DNA of 64,000 nt, from contig OX463863.1 of the NCBI GenBank assembly GCA_949825065.1, positions 22,499,933 to 22,563,932 of the forward strand, in the 5' to 3' direction. The notes under the pieces are model-generated. The model worked only from the letters and a program-made list of their open reading frames with translations, ran no database searches and was not told the origin of the DNA. Source of the stretch: Odontocerum albicorne. Taxonomy: Eukaryota; Arthropoda; Insecta; Trichoptera; Odontoceridae. A program made the position numbers and the translations under genes. Below, one piece after another: positions 43,150 to 55,080 of the stretch. Each line of letters opens with the position of its first letter. Within the stretch, counting starts at the first letter, position 1.

Positions 43150-43930
43150 TTATTTATTTATTTATTATTACACATGACAAGAAATATACACAATTTGAGA
43201 AAAATAACAGATAATTTGATTTGGACATACAATTTTAATGAATCTGGGTTTGTTGCCTTTCATTTGTCGTATCCCCAGTAAACTTGGCTTTTGCCTGTAT
43301 CTCACTGAGGATATTTAGCATGAGAAAAATAAATCGATACTTCTTTCCGATTTTTGATTACACGAAAACAAAACCCCGTTGCACGCTCTCATCAACCTGA
43401 CAAACAGTGACACTCAACTACAACTGGAAACATCTTGCGAAATTCAACTCCTCACACATCATCACTCCAGAAAGACCAAAAATATTCATCCCATAATATA
43501 CCGCACACAATCATAAGAATAAAAATTAAAATCAAAACAAAATTAAAACAAAAAAAAAATACACAGAAACACAAATACAAAAACAACCAAAATTAAAACA
43601 ACAAGAAGAAACCCACTCTCACGAGCTTACATAAATCCCTTCCACTCGTTATTCATCCTGAAAGCCCAAGTACTCAAAATCCTGTCGCAATAACAACCAT
43701 GCTCCGATCGACTGTCTAAATGGTTTTCCTACCTTCACCTTTATTGAAGTCGGCACGCCATTGTATGTAATGGGAGCCAAATAAGCATATTGCCTTTGGG
43801 CAAAAGAGGTTTTAACTCTAGGTATGGTGAACATTTCATTAGTTGCCATGCGTGTCATGTGTGTCTGCTGAGTCTGCATCTTCCCTTCCTCTCGATGGTA
43901 GTGCCAGAAAATGGATTTGAGATGTAAATT
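43150..43930 (-). pseudogene. LINE 3' end (CR1/Jockey-like), contiguous copy
   Basis: On the minus strand 43879-43649 encodes FTIPRVKTSFAQRQYAYLAP, GVPTSIKVKVGKPFRQSIGA and LLLRQDFEYLGFQDE then stop. About 500 bp of 3' UTR follows to 43150. This copy shows the un-interrupted order of the two parts separated at 22.4-25.1 kb. Confidence 0.72.
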
Positions 43931-43974
43931 TGCTCTCTGAAAATGTATTAACCAGGAATTAACAAAGCGAAATC

Positions 43975-44065
43975 ATTTTTTTCATTGAGAACAAACGGGA
44001 ATCGATCCACAACCTCCGGAGAGACTGGCGTTTTATCAGTAAGGCCACGAAGAACATCATTTATT
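43975..44065 (-). mobile_element. tRNA-derived SINE head
   Basis: On the minus strand an A-box-like TGGCCTTACTGAT (44047-44035) and a B-box-like GGATCGATTCC (44008-43998) follow a TTCTTCGTGGCC leader. Diverged; not a functional tRNA. Confidence 0.55.
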
Positions 44066-44414
44066 CTTAGGGTCATATTAAGAATTGAAAAGGCTCTAAA
44101 CAATTAAAAGTTTTTGGGGTCCCTACGGAACGAGACAACTAACATGACCAAAATAAAAACTATCACATGATTCTCGGTAGACCGTGTGGTAATTTACAAT
44201 TTCAAAGATTCTAATTTTGTTGTATTACGCTAACCCAACACTGTAGTGGCACAATGCGGAGTTCAAACCCCTCAAATGACAAAAGCATTGTTTCCGTCTA
44301 GTGTTCGGGAGCGTAATGATATCTATGACGGACACTGGCGTATACTCCTTCATTTCAGTTCACGGCCATTATTCAAAGAGAGAGAGAGAGATATATCTAT
44401 GACTTCTATCATAT
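44066..44414. other. Non-coding; short GA repeat
   Basis: A (GA)n run at about 44379-44392; otherwise nothing. Confidence 0.4.
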
Positions 44415-44610
44415 CTTCCTTCCGTGGTTGCAGTCCTAAGACTGGTTTGCAGCAATTTGAACTCTTCTCCTCCATTCCCCCCTGTCCTGTGCGGCTCTTT
44501 TTAAGTCTGTATATGTTGAGCAGCGCACGTTCACCAACAGGTCCTCCAGGTACTCTCGGCGTGGGCGTCCCCTAGAGTTTGTCCCCTCGGTCATACCCTC
44601 TATGTTATAT
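44415..44610 (-). pseudogene. LINE C 3' end, 5'-truncated copy
   Basis: On the minus strand reads EGMTEGTNSRGRPRREYLED, LLVNVRCSTYTDLKRAAQDR, then the 3' UTR ending CCACGG, nearly identical to 27895-28072 but complete through GEWRRRVQIAANQS and stop. Confidence 0.88.
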
Positions 44611-45097
44611 TCTGTAACAAAACCAAATATGCGCGTGTGCTTTAATCTTCTCACTTCAGATGTGCCATCACATCTAGTAGAAGGGTGTGGCCGGTGAGTT
44701 TGCTGGTGTGCAACGGTTCATTCACTTAAAGAAGACAAAAGAAAAAAAAACTAAAAACTTCACGGCACACTTTCGCTTTCCAATTGAATATAACATCGAA
44801 TACGAGGCCCAGCAACACGACTACAGTTATTTCTATTTTATTTTTGTATATATATATATGTATATATTTTTTTTATTCATTATGGAAGTCGTTTTTTATA
44901 GAACTTGGTTCAACTACACCATTTGCAATTATGTAACATATCGTCGTTGTTCTGCGAAAAGCATTTAAGTTCAAATATTGAGTTTTGAGATAAATGCAAT
45001 TTAAATTTGGGAAGGCGGTGGCAAATCAAGTTTTTAATAAAGTAAAATACATACAGTTGTTATTTAAAGACAGTTTAAATGCTTATGAGAATAACTA
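44611..45097. other. Non-coding, AT-rich
   Basis: A 93-codon frame at 44687-44968 has biased composition and no recognised domain. Confidence 0.4.
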
Positions 45098-45773
45098 TAG
45101 TTTAGAAATTCTAAGATGAGTCCTGTGACAGTTCACAAATTTGCCCCAATCCAACCTTGTAACGATGTTCAGTCATTTTAATTATTTTATCAACTTTAAT
45201 ATAAGCCTCAATTCTAATAAATAGCAAGTTATTTAGGTAAATACATTACATAAGGTTGTGTAGGATACCTACCTGAATAAATAAATAATTGTCAAAATGA
45301 ATAAGTGAATTGTTAAACACAATTAAATTAAATTAATTATTGTTAAAATAATAAACATACAGGGTCAATGACCGATGAAGTATTCATGGATTGTCACACG
45401 CTATGAACAACAACAATGTTTACTATTTATAGTATCTGCGACTTGGCTAGCCATCTCCAAATACAAATAAATAATCTACCGCCAATTCATGCGCTAGAGC
45501 AAGGCAGAATATGTATCGCGAACTGGTTCACTCATTTGTATAAATTACCCGCACGCCGAGAAATAAAGATATTATTATTGTCATTCATTCAACTGTCAAG
45601 ACTTGTTATTTATTTGCCTGCTGTTCACTTTCGCTTTTTATCCGCATTCCTGAGTCTATATTTATTTGAATACAAATCAAGATCATCACGACGTATAAAC
45701 ATCAGCAATCCGCTATAGTTGTATTGGGGCAAATTTGTAAGCTGTCACAGGACTCATCCTAGAATTTCCGAAG
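45098..45773. mobile_element. TA-flanked MITE, long form
   Basis: Inverted ends TATAGTTTAGAAATTCTAAG and (inward from right) TATACTTCGGAAATTCTAGG continue into the shared GATGAGTCCTGTGACAG block of the 39.4-kb MITE. The interior of about 450 bp is unique; ORF 45416-45718 within it has no known domain. Confidence 0.75.
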
Positions 45774-46408
45774 TATACAAAAAAATGAGTAATTTAAAAA
45801 CATATTACCTTAAAATTAAAAATCCGGACACCCGTTTTGGACATAATCCTTTCTTGGTGAGAACAACTGTAAAAAGGTGACTGAAACGCTTCTAAAATAT
45901 TGGTTTTTCTGTATTATTTGATTATTTATTCCGAATGACTTGACGTGTCGTGGTTTATTAAGTCACGAACTCTTGTGCTGGTCGGCAGGGTTTTTCACAG
46001 AACAATGACGATACAGTCTATAGCAGGGGCCCGCGAGCACCACCAATCCGTGTTGCCCGGCATTCGGCCCGTCATAGTTTATTTTGATTACATTATAAAA
46101 TTTACAATGGTCTATAGTAAATCCGGCAATGAAAAATATCTATGGTGTTCCTCTTACGATGTTGTCCTTAGTACGTGCTCATTTGATGTTCTTAGTACGT
46201 TAATCCAACGCTGTTTGTTCTCTCTGCCTACTATTTATTATATAATAGAGCATTACATTTGTATTCTTGAATAATGACCGTAAATTCCTATATAAGATGG
46301 AGTATACACCTATGTCAAGTGATGTCCACTTCATATGACCTCTTTAATTATATTAATTGGGGCAATATCGATGCACTTGAGTTACCGCGTCCGTAATTTG
46401 TATTTCAA
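45774..46408. other. Non-coding, nothing recognised
   Basis: The frame 45945-46274 has no known domain. Confidence 0.4.
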
Positions 46409-46968
46409 CCCTTCCTTCCAAAAACTTTAATATCTCTATAAATATAATAAATACTTGCTTCAGATTTTAGGTATTCCTCCGTAATACATTTACGCATTGA
46501 ATGAAAATATAATATTAATAATAATTAGCACTAATCGGCCACATCAGATATATTTTGTGAAAATCGGGAATAAATTCACCGATACAATCAAACGTGTGCC
46601 AGTGTGTGACGTAGATATATTCATTCTTAAAAACCGCTATGAGTGAGGAAGCGACACTATTCACTTCTCACTCTACTTCGGTATATGGGAACGCAAGAAA
46701 TATAATCTCAGTTCGCTCGCCTCAGTAGCTCGCGGGCTTTCGTTTGAGGTGGTCTCTTCGCCCGTTTGTGAACGTCAGCTGATGGTTTTTTTCATGTTTT
46801 CAGCAATAAAATTTCAATTATTATCACTTTTGACTTCAAATTTTATTAATTTAAGCGATCGGTTATGAATATTATTTTTGCGATTTTAAATCGCTCATTT
46901 TTACATGTGTATTGAATACACAGCACCGGAATGCGCGGATCTTTTTAGCACAGGAAGAGAAAGGTTAA
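46409..46968. mobile_element. TTAA MITE family 2, nearly complete copy
   Basis: The right end GCACAGGAAGAGAAAGG with TTAA at 46965-46968 is intact. The left end keeps CCCTTCCTTCC but lacks about 40 bp of the subterminal CTGTGATGTGTAACTAG part. Orientation is opposite to 61321-61930. Confidence 0.82.
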
Positions 46969-47650
46969 TTTTAATAAAACAACTCGGTTCGGAACTATTT
47001 TTATTCAGTGAGATATAACTAAACTACAACAATTACAGCTAAATTAATGTTTACAATAAAATGAGAATTAAATATGTTGTAATCGAGCGAATGATTTTAG
47101 TTTAAATGGCGACAATTAATATGCATAAATTTTATAAGTTAATCATATTAAGGTTAGTAAAATGAATGATGCTATTAAGTATGAAAATTTTATTGAGAAC
47201 ATGATGTTGTATTTAAATGTTTTTATGTATTCATTTCAATCGACATCAGGCGTATTATTCCAAGAGAGGAAGAAGAAAAAGTGTGCATCAAGCCTAAGTT
47301 TTTTTTATCCATAGAGAAACATGTAATTGACGTATTGTGACGTATACTGTTTAACTCGCCAAACCTGAAATACCTGTCGGACCACTCGAGATAGATTCCT
47401 CTTCGTGTCGATTTGTTGAAAAATCAAATATGCTGATTTATTATTAATTTCTTTATTTCTCCATTCAAAGTTTCTCTCGAGGTAAGTTTATTAACAGTAT
47501 ATTGAACATGTAATAACAATTGTATAAGTAGCGAATAGTTACACGCGAATATATTGACAAACCACCATGTCAAATCGTTTTCGTTTCCATTTTTTTTGTT
47601 TGATAATGCAATTATTTCTGCTTAGTAATAATAATAAAAATACAATTTAT
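46969..47650. other. Non-coding, AT-rich
   Basis: Nothing recognised. Confidence 0.45.
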
Positions 47651-47925
47651 ACAGCGCCGTTCAGAGAGCAGACTCTACTCAAGGGCGCTCTAACTCAGGA
47701 CGTGAACCGACTTTTATTGACAACTTTAAAGTATTACTGAATAAATATTCTTAAGTTGAGTGTAAAGATAGGAAGTTAGTGGCTGCGGACATTAGATTAG
47801 ATACTTCTCCGCATCTGTATATGTTCAGCAAAACATATTTGGTAAGAAAACTTCAAAAAACTTATCTAGGGAAGAAAAACTACAAAGAAACCTTTGTAGA
47901 TCTTCTGATATGTGATAGTAACACA
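47651..47925. repeat. Dispersed repeat, copy 2 of 2
   Basis: Pairs with 3318-3590 (shared AAGTTGAGTGTAAAGATAGG-type block and AAAGAAACCTTTGTAG). Confidence 0.6.
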
Positions 47926-48008
47926 TTTGGCTTTAGGTGTAGTGTGAAGTATGTGTGTAGAGTTCATATATATTCATAGACTTTGATAAGATCTCCCTAA
48001 AAGAATTA

Positions 48009-49119
48009 CAGTGGAACCTCTCATAACGAGAATAATTCGTTCCAGAATCTTACTCGTTATGTGAAACACTCGTTAAGCGAAACAATTTTTCCCATATAAA
48101 TCAATGTAAAATACGATAATGCGTTCCATGCCGAATAAAATACTCAATTTTTTTATTTTTAACGTTTATTCAAATAAAATTACATACTTATAAATTGTTA
48201 AGGAGCGTAAAAACCCGGAATGCGATTTCGATTTGCAAAAAACAATAAAAAAATCGAAATAACTAGTTTTTTATTTATGACAAATAATTAATTCTTTTTT
48301 ACTAGAAGTAAAATCCGGCAGCCCTCAGAATCTACGAGCTTCTTATAGTCGCTGATGAAGTTCTCTGCTGCCTTTGTGTCAGAGCTTGCTACTTCACCGT
48401 GCCTCACAACGCTGTGGATGCCGGTTCTTCTCTTAAATTTCTCGAACCATCCATGACTTCCCTTAAATTGTACTTCTTTTTCGGCAGTTGATGATCCTGG
48501 CGTCTTCTTAACGAGGTTGGCGAAAATAACTTTCGCCTTCTCGTTAATAGTATCGCCTTGCAATTACTTTTCGTTTATCCATGTGAGAAGCAACCTTTCA
48601 ACATCATCAAGAATAGGTAACCGTTTCGTAGACATTCTTGACACTCCCTTTGAAGCATCTATCTTCTTAATTTTGTCCTTGTTCTTGAGGATAGAGCAAA
48701 TCGTTGATGTAGACCAATTGTATGTGCACGCTAGATCAGCCACGCTCACACCTCGTTCACGCTTTTCAATGATTTTACGTTTCATTTCTACAGTTACTTT
48801 TATTCTCTTATGGCTGTCTTCTTGTGGCTTTTTCTTCAGGGACATTTTTGCAAGGGTTATTAAACTTTGCACAAAAAAAAAAAATAATGTCTGAACACAA
48901 GTTTGGAAAAATGTGTGATCACATGTGACACTAACGTGCTAGCGGAACGAGTGCTGATCAGAGACTGACGCACTGGCGCGAAAGTCCCGGCTCACAAGTG
49001 AGTGACGTGAAGATGGGACTTCCCCTTTCGTTATGCGAAATGTCGCTCGTTAAAGGAGCATTTTTTTCACAATCTGTTTAGCTCGTTATGCGAATTACTC
49101 GTTATGAGAGGTTCCACTG
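48009..49119 (-). mobile_element. Tigger/pogo element, DDE region deleted (1111 bp)
   Basis: Inverted repeats CAGTGGAACCTCTCATAACG / CTCGTTATGAGAGGTTCCACTG with TA on both sides (48007-48008, 49120-49121). Further GTTATGCGAAA-type repeats lie inside both ends. CAGTGGAACCTC-type termini are those of Tigger-like pogo elements. Confidence 0.93.
48288..48872 (-). pseudogene. Tigger-like transposase N-terminal half, one internal stop
   Basis: Frame from 48872: KIKVTVEMKRKIIEKRERGV-type pipsqueak/CENP-B N-terminal helix-turn-helix (RGVSVADLACTYNWSTSTIC), then the CENP-B helix region (LTWINEK, stop TAA at 48566-48564, LQGDTINEKAKVIFANLVKK, GSHGWFEKFKRRTGIHSV). It ends SDYKKLVDSEG before the DDE domain. 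The two ORFs are in the same frame, so a single nonsense codon separates them. Confidence 0.92.
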
Positions 49120-49234
49120 TATAGTAAATATGTATTATGTTCAAGTAAATGTGTGTATGCAGTCTGCTGGGAATGGCGGGGATTTAAAGGATATCATTGT
49201 TGTGTTGTTGGTAATATGCTATAATATATTTTTA

Positions 49235-51270
49235 CATACATAACATCACGCTGTGTCCCTTGTGGGGTAGTCAGAGAGAACAGATCTCTAAAGATTTATA
49301 TCAAATCACACAACTTTTCCCTCCTCCACATTCATATCGTACATGCACGTTCTTCTATTATTCACACTTCTCATTTTACCTTCTTTCTAAATCTGGCCTA
49401 TTTGATCCAGCCACGCTTTAATAGGTCCACCTTTTCCACGCACACCTTGAGTTTCTGACTTGTACACGTATATTCGTTAAGTCATTCTTTCTCTCAACAT
49501 GTCCAAACTATCTTAACACTTCCCTTACTGTGCTAAAAAATAACGGTGTTGGACACTGAGGGTACAGTAAACATGTATGTTTTAAATTAAAATTATGCAA
49601 AATCTATTAGTTTTTTTTTTGTAATTAGCTATAAACATCATTTTATTATGTAATAAAATGTCGAATAATATAAAATAAGTGTAAGAAATGATAAAATAAG
49701 AGCTGAAACAGAGAGGCGACATTTCTATATGAATATTATTTTTACGCTGCGTCGTTCGGTCTGCGCAACGTTCAGAATGCGCATGCGTGATAAGAGATTT
49801 CCAACCTTTTAATTTTTTTTCATAAAGTTGTACAATAAAATGTATCGTGTATTTTTTTGGCAATAAAACCATAATTCGAATAAAGACAATAAATAACATG
49901 TAAACAAAATATAAAATGAATATATGAAAATTCAAATATCAAGGTTTTAGGGCGAGAAATTTATATAAAGAAACACGAAATTCAAAATTATATATAAACA
50001 AACACGAAATTCAAATCAATAAAATATATGCAATTTGGGAAATATAAACACTACAGAAAATTTGAAAATAGGACAAACATATCATATAATCAAAGTTTAA
50101 TCCTGTGGAGAAAGTTATCGCAATTGGGGCACGAATCAACTTTTTTTCTATTCTACGTACTAAACACGCAGGTGTTTGACAAATATTACAGAATAGCCTG
50201 GTTTTTTCTCTCGAATGTTTTTAATAAAACCCACAACTTTTTTCTTTTGAGGACCTCACGCGGTGCCAACAAGGTATTATTTACTAATGTTTTGGGTATT
50301 GACTCGCCACAATATGTTAAAACTGTATTAAAGGCATCTTGTTGTTGCTTGTGATATTTGATGTTACTATTTTTCCTTTTTAAGATATTGACATTTCTAT
50401 AAGAATATAATTTTCCCACTGCGTCGTTCGGTCTGCGCAACGTTCAGAATGCGCATGACTGAAAAGAGGTCTCCAACTTTTAAAAAAAAATCATAAAATT
50501 ATACAATAAAATGTAGCGTGTATTTTTTGGCAATAAAAATATAATTCGAATTAAGACAATAATTAACATATTAACAAAATATAAAATGAATATATAAATT
50601 CAAAAATAATAATATAAAAACAAACACGAAATTCAAATCAATAAAATATGCCATTTGGAAAATATAAACACTTTGAAAATAGGTCAAAATTTGAAAATAG
50701 GACAAACATATCATAAAATCAAAATTTAATCCTGTGGAGAAAGTCTATCGCAATTGGGGCACGAAATAACTTTTGTTTCTATTCTATGTACTAAACGCAC
50801 AGGTGTTTGATAAAACTGGTAACCAATCCCTGGAACGAATGTACTCGTAAAATATTAACTGTCAAAAAAGAATGAGTCATACGGAGTGTTTTGACATTTC
50901 GTCAATTCTCGATTTAATATCATTCATTTCTGTTGATATTTATTAATGATTTTATTTCGTAATGACATCATTCAAATCATAGAGGTTTCAATGAGGAATA
51001 CATAAAGTATGAAGACCCTGCAAGCAGTATATTTCGAGAAATTAAATAAAATATACGTCTTGGTCACTCTTGTCCGTTCACAGATCGGCAAGGGTTAAAG
51101 CTACATCTAACTTAAAACATCCTTTTTATCTATGCACTCATTTCTGATGTCTTCATTCCGCCTTCTTTCATACATTGACACTCCATACATTTTCCTTAGT
51201 GCATGCATTTTCACAGCATTAATCATACTCTTCTCCTTCTTCTGCCAAGTCCTAGTTTCACTGCCATACA
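49235..51270 (-). pseudogene. LINE family A 3' region, split by a TTAA element
   Basis: Coding pieces on the minus strand: 51270-51099 (LMYGSETRTWQKK, INAVKMHALRKMYGVSMYER, RRNEDIRNECIDKKD) and 49512-49235 (FGHVERKND and the GRGRP-like tail, 3' UTR with GTGATGTTATGTATG). The two parts meet across TTAA when 49517-51098 is removed. Confidence 0.75.
49513..51098. mobile_element. TTAA-flanked element, family 6 (1578 bp), with internal duplication
   Basis: TTAA at 49513-49516 and 51095-51098. The left end CACTTCCCTTACTGTGCTAA resembles family 2 termini; the right end (inward CCCTTGCCGATCTGTG) is weaker. It interrupts LINE A cleanly. The inside has a 672-bp-offset direct duplication: 49738-50180 and 50410-50810 share CTGCGTCGTTCGGTCTGCGC and CCTGTGGAGAAAGT. 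No transposase frame; the ORFs are AT-rich shadows. Confidence 0.65.
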
Positions 51271-51462
51271 TCAAGGTGGGGCGCCTGAAAATGGAGGTGA
51301 TTTAAGGGATATGATAAGTGAGCTATATGAGAGATGTCTAGTGAAAGGGTTGGGAATGAATGTAGCGAAATCAAAGGTTACGGTTATAGAAAGGAGTGTG
51401 GTAAAGTGTGTGTGAAGTATGGGTTAACTCAGAGAAACTGGAGCAGGTTGATGTGTTCTGTT

Positions 51463-52540
51463 CAGGGCTGTGGAGTCGGAAGAAAAAAACACGACTCCGA
51501 CTCCGATTCCTATATTTACCAACAACACGACTCAGACTCCAGAACTCCGACTCCACGACTCCGACTCCACAACTCCGACTCCACAACTCCGACTCCACAA
51601 CTCCGACTCAAAAAAGCTCAATTTTATCAGGTTGTTTCCTACCTTTGCATATAGCCATTTTTTTCATGTTATACGGATAAAAATAAAACAACATCAAACT
51701 TTAATAATTATTTATTAGAATTTATTCTTAAAAACAACATTGCTTCTATTAAATCTGTATTCGTAGAGGCTCTCAAATCGGAATTGAGAATTTTAAGAGC
51801 GGAAAATAACCGCTCTACGGATACTTGGGTTGGCGGTAATGCTGTAACGATCAATGCTGAATCTTTTACAATTTCTAGATACCGCTGTATTGCCATTTCA
51901 ACATTTAACTTATAAATTCGGTCAATTTTTTCCATTATTTTCAATGCATCATAAAATTCAATTTTAAATTTTGAAATAGAGTCTCCTTCATCTATATTGG
52001 GACTGTGATTCAAACGAGGACGTTTTAGTTTATCTTGTTCATTGAGATATTTTTCAAAATCGTCTTCAGATTCAGCGGTGTCGGATGAAGATGATGATAC
52101 TTGGTGTACGCTGCCTGCTGTCGTCTCTTTTTCTAGTCGAAGGCCTTTCATACGAACGGTTAATTCAAACAGAACGTTTTTCGCTCTATTTATTTGTTCT
52201 TCCGTCAATATGGATCGAACCATGGGGTTAACATAGATCCCAGCCAACAGAATTTTCTTTCGACGTGAGAAAGAAGGAGACAAACACATTTTCGTAGACT
52301 TTATGCATTAAATGGATCTCGGTGATTCACCATATCGGCGCGACTTGCGCCTGCAAGTTTAATATTCGTGCACAATACACATTCATTATAATAATTTAAA
52401 AAAAAATGTATTTTAAATTTTAACGAAAAAGTAGTCGGAGTCGCTCGTTTTTTACGACTCCTACTCCGACTCCGACTCCGGCCCAAACACCGCGACTCCG
52501 CGACTCCGACTCCAACTCCGACTCCGACTCCACAGCCCTG
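51463..52540 (-). mobile_element. hAT element (1078 bp) with 8-bp target duplication
   Basis: Perfect 18-bp inverted ends CAGGGCTGTGGAGTCGGA / TCCGACTCCACAGCCCTG; GTTCTGTT is duplicated at 51455-51462 and 52541-52548. Subterminal (CGACTC)n hexamer repeats occur at both ends (51490-51610 and 52435-52535), probably multiple transposase-binding sites. The LINE frame reads across the empty site. Confidence 0.97.
51708..52289 (-). pseudogene. hAT transposase C-terminal fragment
   Basis: 193-codon frame with the hAT dimerisation region at its end: LPPTQVSVERLFSALKILNS, DLRASTNTDLIEAMLFLRIN (the xVxxSVERLFS...L.S-R...L motif). A Ser- and Asp-rich linker (SSSSSDTAESEDDFEK) precedes it. The N-terminal BED finger and the catalytic core are missing, so the element depends on transposase from elsewhere. 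Confidence 0.92.
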
Positions 52541-52802
52541 GTTCTGTTATCTGGACAGTGTGTTGATGTGGGATGGGCGAGTTCAAAAGGGGCGTTGAAA
52601 GAAGGGTAGCGACAGGAAACAAAGTAAACGGAGCACTTATTGTTATATGCAACAACCATGCAATATCAACAATTATAAAAATGACAATACATTATAATGT
52701 GTTGGTGCCCATCTTGATGTATGGAAGTAAGTGAAATTTGAACTTGGCAGAAATATAAAAATAAGATCAATGCTGTGGAGATGTGCACACTGAGGAAAAC
52801 TT

Positions 52803-53350
52803 ATGGAGTATCAATGTATGAAAGAAGGCGGAATGAAGATATTAGAAATGAATGCTTGGATAAAATGGATGATGAATCTGAAACTAAGGCAGAGAATGTT
52901 GAAGTGCTACGTTTGGTCTGTTCTGTTGTATGGCTCGGAAACATGGACGCTGAAGGTTCATACTATGAATCGGTTGGAAGCGTTTGAGATGTGGTTGCAC
53001 AGGAGAATGCTTCGTATACCGTGGACTGATATGATCACCAATTCGGAGGTCTTGAGGAGAGCTAATTGCCGTAGACAGCTGCTGACAGATATTAAGGTCC
53101 GCAAGATATCCTATCTGGGTCACATTTTATGTGGAGAGAAGTACGAAATCCTCCGGTTGATACTGATGGGCAAGATCGAGGGGCAGCGTGGTCTTGGTAG
53201 AAGGCAAACATCTTGGCTGCGCAATATAAAAGACTGGACGGGGATGGGGCATGTTGAGGACCTGTTCCGGGTTGCGCAAGATAGATAAGCCTTTGTCGGA
53301 GTGATTGCTAATGTCGGGGGGACCTGATGGGGCACGACAAGAAGAAGAAG
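52803..53350 (+). pseudogene. LINE B, 5'-truncated copy
   Basis: From about 52870: NLKLRQRMLKCYVWSVLLYG, SETWTLKVHTMNRLEAFEMW, LHRRMLRIPWTDMITNSEVL, RKISYLGHILCGEKY, RGLGRRQTSWLRNIKDWTG and VEDLFRVAQDR, stop at 53286-53288, then ANVGGT in the same frame before TGA and an AAGAAGAAG tail. The last 160 codons are open apart from that one stop. Residues before 52870 belong to LINE A. Confidence 0.88.
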
Positions 53351-53494
53351 AATATGTAAAGCGAATAAATTACTAAAGGAATATACAAAAAAGAAGTGCA
53401 AGGTATGGGTGGAAGAGGTAGGCCGAGAAAAACATGTCTGGATCAAATGAACTAAATTGAACAAAAAAGGAAAGTGAGTGTCATGAAAAGAGTT

Positions 53495-53945
53495 TTTCTC
53501 TAAACTGATGTTTTAATTCCTAATTTTCATTATACTGACTTTCTAATGTATTGTATGATTTGTATCTATCTTTAAATAGGCCAAGATCCACTATGAATTA
53601 ATACTAATTACAAACATTTAATTTTATGTTTAAAAAAACTGAAAATCCAATTATCGTATACCCCATCCCCTGGCCAATGCGGACTAACGTAGTGACTTTT
53701 GACATAGTGATTATTTGATTTTAACAAACTACCATGTTTTTTGCTAATTTGTAACAAGATGTATTAATTTGTCATTATTGTTAGTTTTATGTAATGTATT
53801 TACCTAAATAACTTGCTATTTATTAGAATCGAGGCTTATATTAATGTTGATAAAATAATTAAAATTACTGAACGTCGTTACAAGGTTGTATCGGGGCAAA
53901 TTTGTGAAACGTCACAGGTACCATGCTACGTTTTCTTTAGTATAG
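53495..53945. mobile_element. TIR element fragment with empty MITE site
   Basis: Reverse complement of 39046-39860 without the 215-bp MITE and without the expanded 26-bp repeats. The right end CGTTTTCTTTAGTATA is the element terminus. Confidence 0.75.
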
Positions 53946-54169
53946 TGTTGATGGCACTGGATAATGACTTATTTTGTCCCCCACAATACTGTGACTGGTG
54001 GTAGGATCGGACTGAGGTGGTTGTGGTCACTGTAAAGCTTGTGCCTCTACTAATAGTTCTAGGTTTGTGTGTAGGAATTATTTTTAAATAATAGATTATC
54101 CTTGTATTATTTTTTTATTCACTTTGCACGGATTTCTCCTGTTACACAAAGAGCGTCTGCTTCTAACGT
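53946..54169. other. Non-coding spacer
   Basis: Nothing recognised. Confidence 0.35.
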
Positions 54170-54945
54170 TAGCTTATTAGTTAGGAAGAATATCAGCCAG
54201 GATTCTTCTCATACTGCTAGGCGGTGCCGAGACTATATCCACAGTGTCACTCAGTTGGTTCAATATCTCTATACCACGCGTGACTGAGTGTTTAGCCATG
54301 ATATTCGTCCTGTAAGTTGGTATGTAGAACAGAGGGTGACTCCTTGCACGGCTATATTTATTGGGTACATTTAAACTTAGTGCTTCTAGAATCACGGAAC
54401 AGTTAAAGCAACCATGGAAAACCTTCAGTAGGAATATCGCAATGGATTCTTGCCTTCTTGTTTCGAGGCTTCTATAGTTACACACCGTGAGAAGTTCGAC
54501 ATGGTGAGTATATTATTTGAGCTGATGAGGAGCCCAAACCGTAGATGCATATTCTAATTTGGTTCTAATTAGATAATTATATAAGTTTCGAAGGATATCG
54601 GTGCTGTTAAATTCTCTTGATATTCTCATTATAAAACTGAGTAGTTTGTAACAGTCCGATATCAAACGTGAGACATAGTTAACGAACGTGAGTCCGAAAT
54701 CAAAGGTTACACCAAAATCTTTGAATTCAGAAACTCTGTTTTGTGCCATTCCCTGTATAGTATACTGATGGTGGATTGGTGAAAATGATCGACTATAAGA
54801 TACACAGACACATGTATTAATGTTGAACAGAAGATGATTTTGCTCACTACAGGAGACTATGGAGTCTAGGTCCTGTTGTAACTGCGCACAGTCGGTAGGT
54901 GAATTGATCTTTTTGAAAATGTTCAAGAAAATTTTCAATGAATAT
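54170..54945 (-). pseudogene. Jockey-like LINE RT C-terminus, one internal stop
   Basis: The frame from 54938 reads PTDCAQLQQDLDSIVSCSEQ, LLFNINTCVCVSYSRS, EFKDFGVTFDFGLTFVNYV, IRTKLEYASTVWAPHQLK, a TAA, then in the same frame VCNYRSLETRRQESIAIFLL, YIPTYRTNIMAKHSVTRGIE, ILNQLSDTVDI and a final stop at 54177. This is the palm-thumb end of a Jockey-type RT. The 5' truncation lies about 30 bp before the gene 3 splice acceptor. Confidence 0.88.
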
Positions 54946-55080
54946 AATTGATATTAATTTTTACATTACAGGATTGTATTTCATCATTGAAGACTCAGTA
55001 TGGGTCACGTTCCTCTACATTGAAGTCACAGCGTAGAAGAAAAAAGAAAGACTGTCAACTTGGAGCAAAATATTATCGCC

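Larger units (their letters stand above)
51275..53480 (+). pseudogene. LINE family A fragment split by a hAT element and by LINE B
   Basis: Pieces: 51275-51462 (LRDMISELYERCLVKGLGMN, VAKSKVTVIER, EKLEQVDVFC), 52549-52868 (YLDSVLMWDG, NKVNGALIVICNNHA, VLVPILMYGSK, INAVEMCTLRKTYGVSMYER, NECLDKMD) and 53352-53480 (LLKEYTK, GMGGRGRPRKTCLDQMN). They form one RT C-terminal region with a few lesions once the inserts are removed; about 50 bp of family A may be lost at the LINE B junction. Confidence 0.85.

Noticed and set aside
2449..44065. tRNA genes at 2.45, 9.4 and 44.0 kb
   Set aside because: A and B boxes are present, but the cloverleaf does not close and SINE bodies follow; read as SINE heads.
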